Shown here: positions 7,068-9,515 of the stretch, piece after piece
How positions within the stretch are numbered: the stretch's first letter is position 1
How the letters are laid out: each line of letters opens with the position of its first letter
Assembly (NCBI GenBank): GCA_019509685.1
Contig: JAEKLU010000127.1
Span: 1 to 9,515, forward strand
DNA: 9,515 bases
Origin: Mesorhizobium sp.
GTDB lineage: Bacteria > Pseudomonadota > Alphaproteobacteria > Rhizobiales > Rhizobiaceae
Reading direction: 5' to 3'
Translations under genes and position numbers: made by a program
Notes under the pieces: generated by a model
Databases searched by the model: none
The model's input: only the letters and a program-made list of their open reading frames with translations
What the model was told of the DNA's origin: nothing

Positions 7068-8680
7068 GCTTCCACCGCCCTGCCCTTGAGCGCGAACAGG
7101 CCGCGCGGGCGTTTCTGGATGAACAGGATGATCAGCACCAGGACGACGATCTTGCCGAGCACGGCGCCGGCATAGGGCTCGAGGAACTTGTTGACGATGC
7201 CGAGCGAGAAGGCGCCGACAAGCGTGCCCCAGAGATTGCCGACACCGCCGAAGACGACGACCATGAAGCTGTCGATGATGTAGCCGCGACCGAGATTGGG
7301 CGAGACATTGTCGATCTGGCTGAGCGCCACGCCGGCAATGCCCGCAATGCCGGATCCAAGCGCGAAAGTCAGCGCATCGACCCACGGCGTCCTGATGCCC
7401 ATGGAAGCAGCCATGCGGCGGTTGGCGGTGACAGCGCGCATCCGCAACCCCCAGGACGTGCGTTTCATGACATAGAGCAGCACGCCGAACACCGAGAGCG
7501 CGAAGACCAGGATCCACAGCCGGTTCCAGGTGATCGCCAACTGGCCGACGTCGAACGAGCCCGACATCCAGGACGGATTGCCGACCTCCTGGTTGGTCGG
7601 TCCGAAGATGGTGCGCACCGCTTGCTGCAAGATCAGCGAGACGCCCCAGGTCGCCAGCAGCGTCTCCAGCGGCCGGCCATAGAGGAAGCGGATAACGCCG
7701 CGTTCGATGACCAGGCCGACAAGTGCCGCGACCAGGAAGGCTAGCGGCAGGGCAATGACCAGCGACCAGTCGAACAGGCCGGGAAACGATGTGCGGATCA
7801 CTTGCTGGACGACGAACGTCGTATAGGCGCCAAGCATGACCATCTCGCCATGCGCCATGTTGATGACGCCCATGACGCCGAAGGTGATGGCAAGCCCGAT
7901 CGCGGCGAGCAGCAGCACCGAGCCCAGTGAAATGCCGTACCAGATGTTCTGGCCCGCATCCCAGAGAGCCAGCGTCGAATTGATGTTGGCGATCGCCGCC
8001 GTTGCCGCTTCCTTGACTGCTCCAGAGGCGTTGGCCTCGACGGAGGTGAGCAGCGAAACCGCGCTGCGGTCGCCACGCGCTCCGATCAGGGCGATTGCAG
8101 CAAGCTTGTCTGCATCGGGGTTGTCTGAAACCAGTATCGAAGCGGCACGCGCCTGCTCCAGCAAAGACATGACGCTCGCCACGCTTTCACTGCCGATCGC
8201 TGCGTCGAGCGGCCCGATATTGGCGGCGTCCGGCGTCTTGAACATGGTGTCGGCGGCGGCGATGCGGACAGCCGGATCCTTGGAGCCAAGCGTCAACGTG
8301 CCCAATGCATCGCGGATGGCGCGGCGCAGCGTGTTGTTGACGCTGATCTTGCTTATGTCGTCCTCGGAAGCCTCGCCTGCCGCCTCGCCGCTCAGCGGGT
8401 CGAAAAGCTGGACGTTCTCGTCGCCTTCCTTGCCGACAAACACCATCGAGTCGGCCGTGCGAACGTAAAGATTGCCGTCCGCCAATGCGGCAAGCGGCCG
8501 TTCGACAGCTGGATCGCCCGTGGCTGTCAACTCTTGAACGACAGCTCCCGTCTCGGAAAAGTCCGCTACTGTCGCGAATTTGGCGATGATGGCACGCAGA
8601 TCGGCTTCCGCAGCGCCCGAAGACGACAGCGTCGTCAGCAGGAGCAAAAGCGTCAGGCCAATCGCGTGGAGAATCTTCAT
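7064..8680 (-). CDS. urtB: Urea ABC transporter permease UrtB, long form
   Basis: UrtB is the second inner-membrane channel subunit (LivH-like). This 538-residue protein is the long form common in proteobacteria: a cleavable-looking signal peptide (residues 1-23, with LTLLLLLTTLSSSGAAEA), then a soluble, mostly helical domain of about 220 residues (24-240) that should lie in the periplasm, then the permease (about 245-538). Permease marks are ITFGVMGVINMAHGEMVMLGAY (about 265-287), RPLETLLATWGVSLILQQ, MRAVTANRRMAASMGI and VVVFGGVGNLWGTLVGAF. The N-terminal domain contains short Ala-rich helical repeats that resemble HEAT-like folding, but this is an impression only. The start at 8680 has only a weak GAAAG upstream. 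The gene follows urtA after a 107-nt spacer with two hairpins and overlaps urtC by four bases. Confidence 0.95.
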   Translation of the reverse strand: MKILHAIGLTLLLLLTTLSSSGAAEADLRAIIAKFATVADFSETGAVVQELTATGDPAVERPLAALADGNLYVRTADSMVFVGKEGDENVQLFDPLSGEAAGEASEDDISKISVNNTLRRAIRDALGTLTLGSKDPAVRIAAADTMFKTPDAANIGPLDAAIGSESVASVMSLLEQARAASILVSDNPDADKLAAIALIGARGDRSAVSLLTSVEANASGAVKEAATAAIANINSTLALWDAGQNIWYGISLGSVLLLAAIGLAITFGVMGVINMAHGEMVMLGAYTTFVVQQVIRTSFPGLFDWSLVIALPLAFLVAALVGLVIERGVIRFLYGRPLETLLATWGVSLILQQAVRTIFGPTNQEVGNPSWMSGSFDVGQLAITWNRLWILVFALSVFGVLLYVMKRTSWGLRMRAVTANRRMAASMGIRTPWVDALTFALGSGIAGIAGVALSQIDNVSPNLGRGYIIDSFMVVVFGGVGNLWGTLVGAFSLGIVNKFLEPYAGAVLGKIVVLVLIILFIQKRPRGLFALKGRAVEA

Positions 8681-8712
8681 CGGCTTTCGGTGACCATTGA
8701 AGGTTGAAATGG

Positions 8713-8744
8713 GCGTCCGGACAGTGGAGGAACTGTCCGGACGC
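8713..8744 (-). repeat. Perfect 13-bp hairpin in the urtA-urtB spacer
   Basis: GCGTCCGGACAGT (8713-8725) and ACTGTCCGGACGC (8732-8744) are perfect reverse complements around a 6-nt loop. In the minus-strand transcript the loop reads UCCUCC. Only a poor U-rich stretch (ATTTC) follows, so it is more likely a partial terminator or a 3' block against exonucleases that protects urtA mRNA than a full intrinsic terminator. Confidence 0.75.
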
Positions 8745-8754
8745 GCGCGGTCTT

Positions 8755-8779
8755 GGGCATGGACCCGAAGGTCCAGCCC
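8755..8779 (-). repeat. UUCG-capped hairpin just after the urtA stop
   Basis: TGGACC (8760-8765) pairs with GGTCCA (8770-8775), and GGGC (8755-8758) pairs with GCCC (8776-8779), with one bulged base. In the minus-strand RNA the loop is C-UUCG-G, one of the most stable tetraloops. It begins 8 nt after the urtA stop codon and lies upstream of the 13-bp hairpin, so the two form a tandem structure at the urtA 3' end. Confidence 0.7.
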
Positions 8780-8787
8780 GGGGAGGA

Positions 8788-9444
8788 TCAGTTCGTGCCC
8801 TTACCGCCGCACTTGCCGGTTTTGACGTTGAAGTTGCCGCAGCTGAGCGGCGCGCGCCAATCGGAAATCAGGTCCTTGGAGTCGGGCAGGTAGTCGGACC
8901 ATTCGTCGCCCATCACCAGGCCCGGCGTCTTCGAAACCGTTTCGAATTGGCCATTGGCCTGGATTTCACCGATCAGCACCGGCTTGGTAATGTGATGGTT
9001 CGGCATCATCGTCGAATAGCCGCCGGTCAGGTTCGGCACCGAAACGCCGACCATGGCATCGATGACCTTGTCCGGATCGGTGGTGCCGGCCTTCTGGACC
9101 GCCTTCACCCACATGTTGAAGCCGATATAGTGGGCTTCCATCGGGTCGTTGGTGGTGCGCTTGTTGTTCTTGATGAACTTGTGCCAGTCGGCGATGAACT
9201 TCTTGTTCTCAGGCGTGCTGACGCTCTCGAAATAGTTCCACGCCGCGAGATGACCGACCAGCGGCTTGGTGTCGAGACCGGCAAGTTCTTCCTCACCCAC
9301 CGAGAAGGCCATGACCGGGATGTCCTCGGCCTTGATGCCCTGGTTGCCGAGTTCCTTGTAGAACGGCACATTGGCGTCGCCATTGACGGTTGAGACGACG
9401 GCGGTCTTCTTGCCGGCCGAACCGAACTTCTTGATCGCCGAAAC
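8788..9444 (-). CDS. urtA: Urea ABC transporter substrate-binding protein UrtA, C-terminal part
   Basis: UrtA is the periplasmic urea-binding protein that delivers urea to UrtBC. The 218 residues that read cleanly are the C-terminal half of a protein usually about 410-430 long. They contain KKFGSAGKKTAVVSTVNGDA, NVPFYKELGNQGIKAEDIPV, MAFSVGEEEL, LVGHLAAWNYFESV, the DPMEAHYIGFNMWVKAV segment, VPNLTGGYSTMMPNHHITKP and the end PLSCGNFNVKTGKCGGKG with two cysteines, all strongly UrtA-like. Upstream, at 9445-9447, the frame meets a TAA. Beyond it, still in the same frame, comes a second copy of an internal UrtA segment (AWNYFESISTPEKKKFIADW). An intact gene would need about 200 further N-terminal residues and the signal peptide. 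A GTG at 9369 is not a credible start for a binding protein. Either the gene is broken here or the window edge is a chimeric assembly. Confidence 0.9.
   Translation of the reverse strand, partial: VSAIKKFGSAGKKTAVVSTVNGDANVPFYKELGNQGIKAEDIPVMAFSVGEEELAGLDTKPLVGHLAAWNYFESVSTPENKKFIADWHKFIKNNKRTTNDPMEAHYIGFNMWVKAVQKAGTTDPDKVIDAMVGVSVPNLTGGYSTMMPNHHITKPVLIGEIQANGQFETVSKTPGLVMGDEWSDYLPDSKDLISDWRAPLSCGNFNVKTGKCGGKGTN
9182..9245. repeat. Internal urtA segment, copy 1 of a direct repeat
   Basis: This 64-nt part of urtA encodes AWNYFESVSTPENKKFIADW plus the start of the next codon. It recurs at 9452-9515 with 62 of 64 bases identical (differences at 9205/9475 and 9222/9492), at an offset of exactly 270 nt, a multiple of three. 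Confidence 0.95.
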
Positions 9445-9451
9445 TTAGGTT

Positions 9452-9515
9452 TGCCAGTCGGCGATGAACTTCTTTTTCTCAGGCGTGCTGATGCTCTCGA
9501 AATAGTTCCACGCCG
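9452..9515. repeat. Internal urtA segment, copy 2, running off the window edge
   Basis: This is the second copy of 9182-9245, in the same orientation and frame. It reads AWNYFESISTPEKKKFIADW, so the two base changes alter two residues (V to I and N to K). It meets the unique urtA sequence at about 9445-9453, where QT and a TAA stop precede VSAIKKFG. The repeat extends to the last base of the window, so its full length is unknown. Confidence 0.95.

Noticed and set aside
5842..7517. Long upstream extensions of the urtD frame (to 6861) and the urtC frame (to 7517), which could suggest fusion proteins
   Set aside because: The extensions read as Arg/His-rich shadow sequence over urtC and urtB, and good internal starts sit at the gene junctions.
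8704..9393. A 229-codon + strand frame opposite urtA
   Set aside because: It is antisense to a well-conserved urtA sequence and shows only shadow composition.
1..9515. Possible mobile element, CRISPR array, phage defence system or tRNA
   Set aside because: No transposase, integrase, array of regular repeats, tRNA-like fold or defence-type domain was found on either strand.

Overview
The window is GC-rich chromosomal DNA with the codon bias of an alphaproteobacterium. The gene content and protein sequences fit the Hyphomicrobiales (Rhizobiales), perhaps a Mesorhizobium-like member of the Phyllobacteriaceae. That placement is inferred from recognised protein families and was not searched. No tRNA, rRNA, CRISPR array, insertion sequence or phage gene is visible.

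Left part, + strand (1-2547): the 3' end of uvrA (nucleotide excision repair) is followed by three small genes in tight succession. These are a DUF302 protein (TGATG junction with uvrA), a GNAT acetyltransferase (ATGA overlap) and a DUF72 protein (29-nt gap, strong Shine-Dalgarno). The spacing suggests one transcription unit. After a 175-nt spacer with a bulged hairpin comes a membrane-bound diguanylate cyclase (2723-3868) with an intact GGEEF active site and an RxxD inhibitory site. It converges with a short minus-strand gene of unknown function (3889-4065).

Right part, - strand (9515 down to 4330): a urea ABC transporter operon in the order urtA-urtB-urtC-urtD-urtE. UrtA is the periplasmic urea-binding protein, UrtB and UrtC are the two permeases, and UrtD and UrtE are the two ATPases. 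urtB and urtC overlap by 4 nt, and urtC and urtD are 8 nt apart. The urtA-urtB spacer carries two strong hairpins, one capped by a UUCG tetraloop and one with a perfect 13-bp stem. Such structures usually let the binding protein be made in excess over the permeases. The Shine-Dalgarno of urtE also lies inside a small hairpin. No urease genes are in view.

The oddest point is the right edge. The last ~64 nt repeat an internal part of urtA (62 of 64 identical, offset exactly 270 nt, same frame), and an in-frame TAA sits at the junction. This is either a microhomology-mediated tandem duplication that breaks urtA or a chimeric, error-containing contig end; the second seems more likely. Otherwise the window is ordinary core-genome content, and I found no convincing undescribed system.
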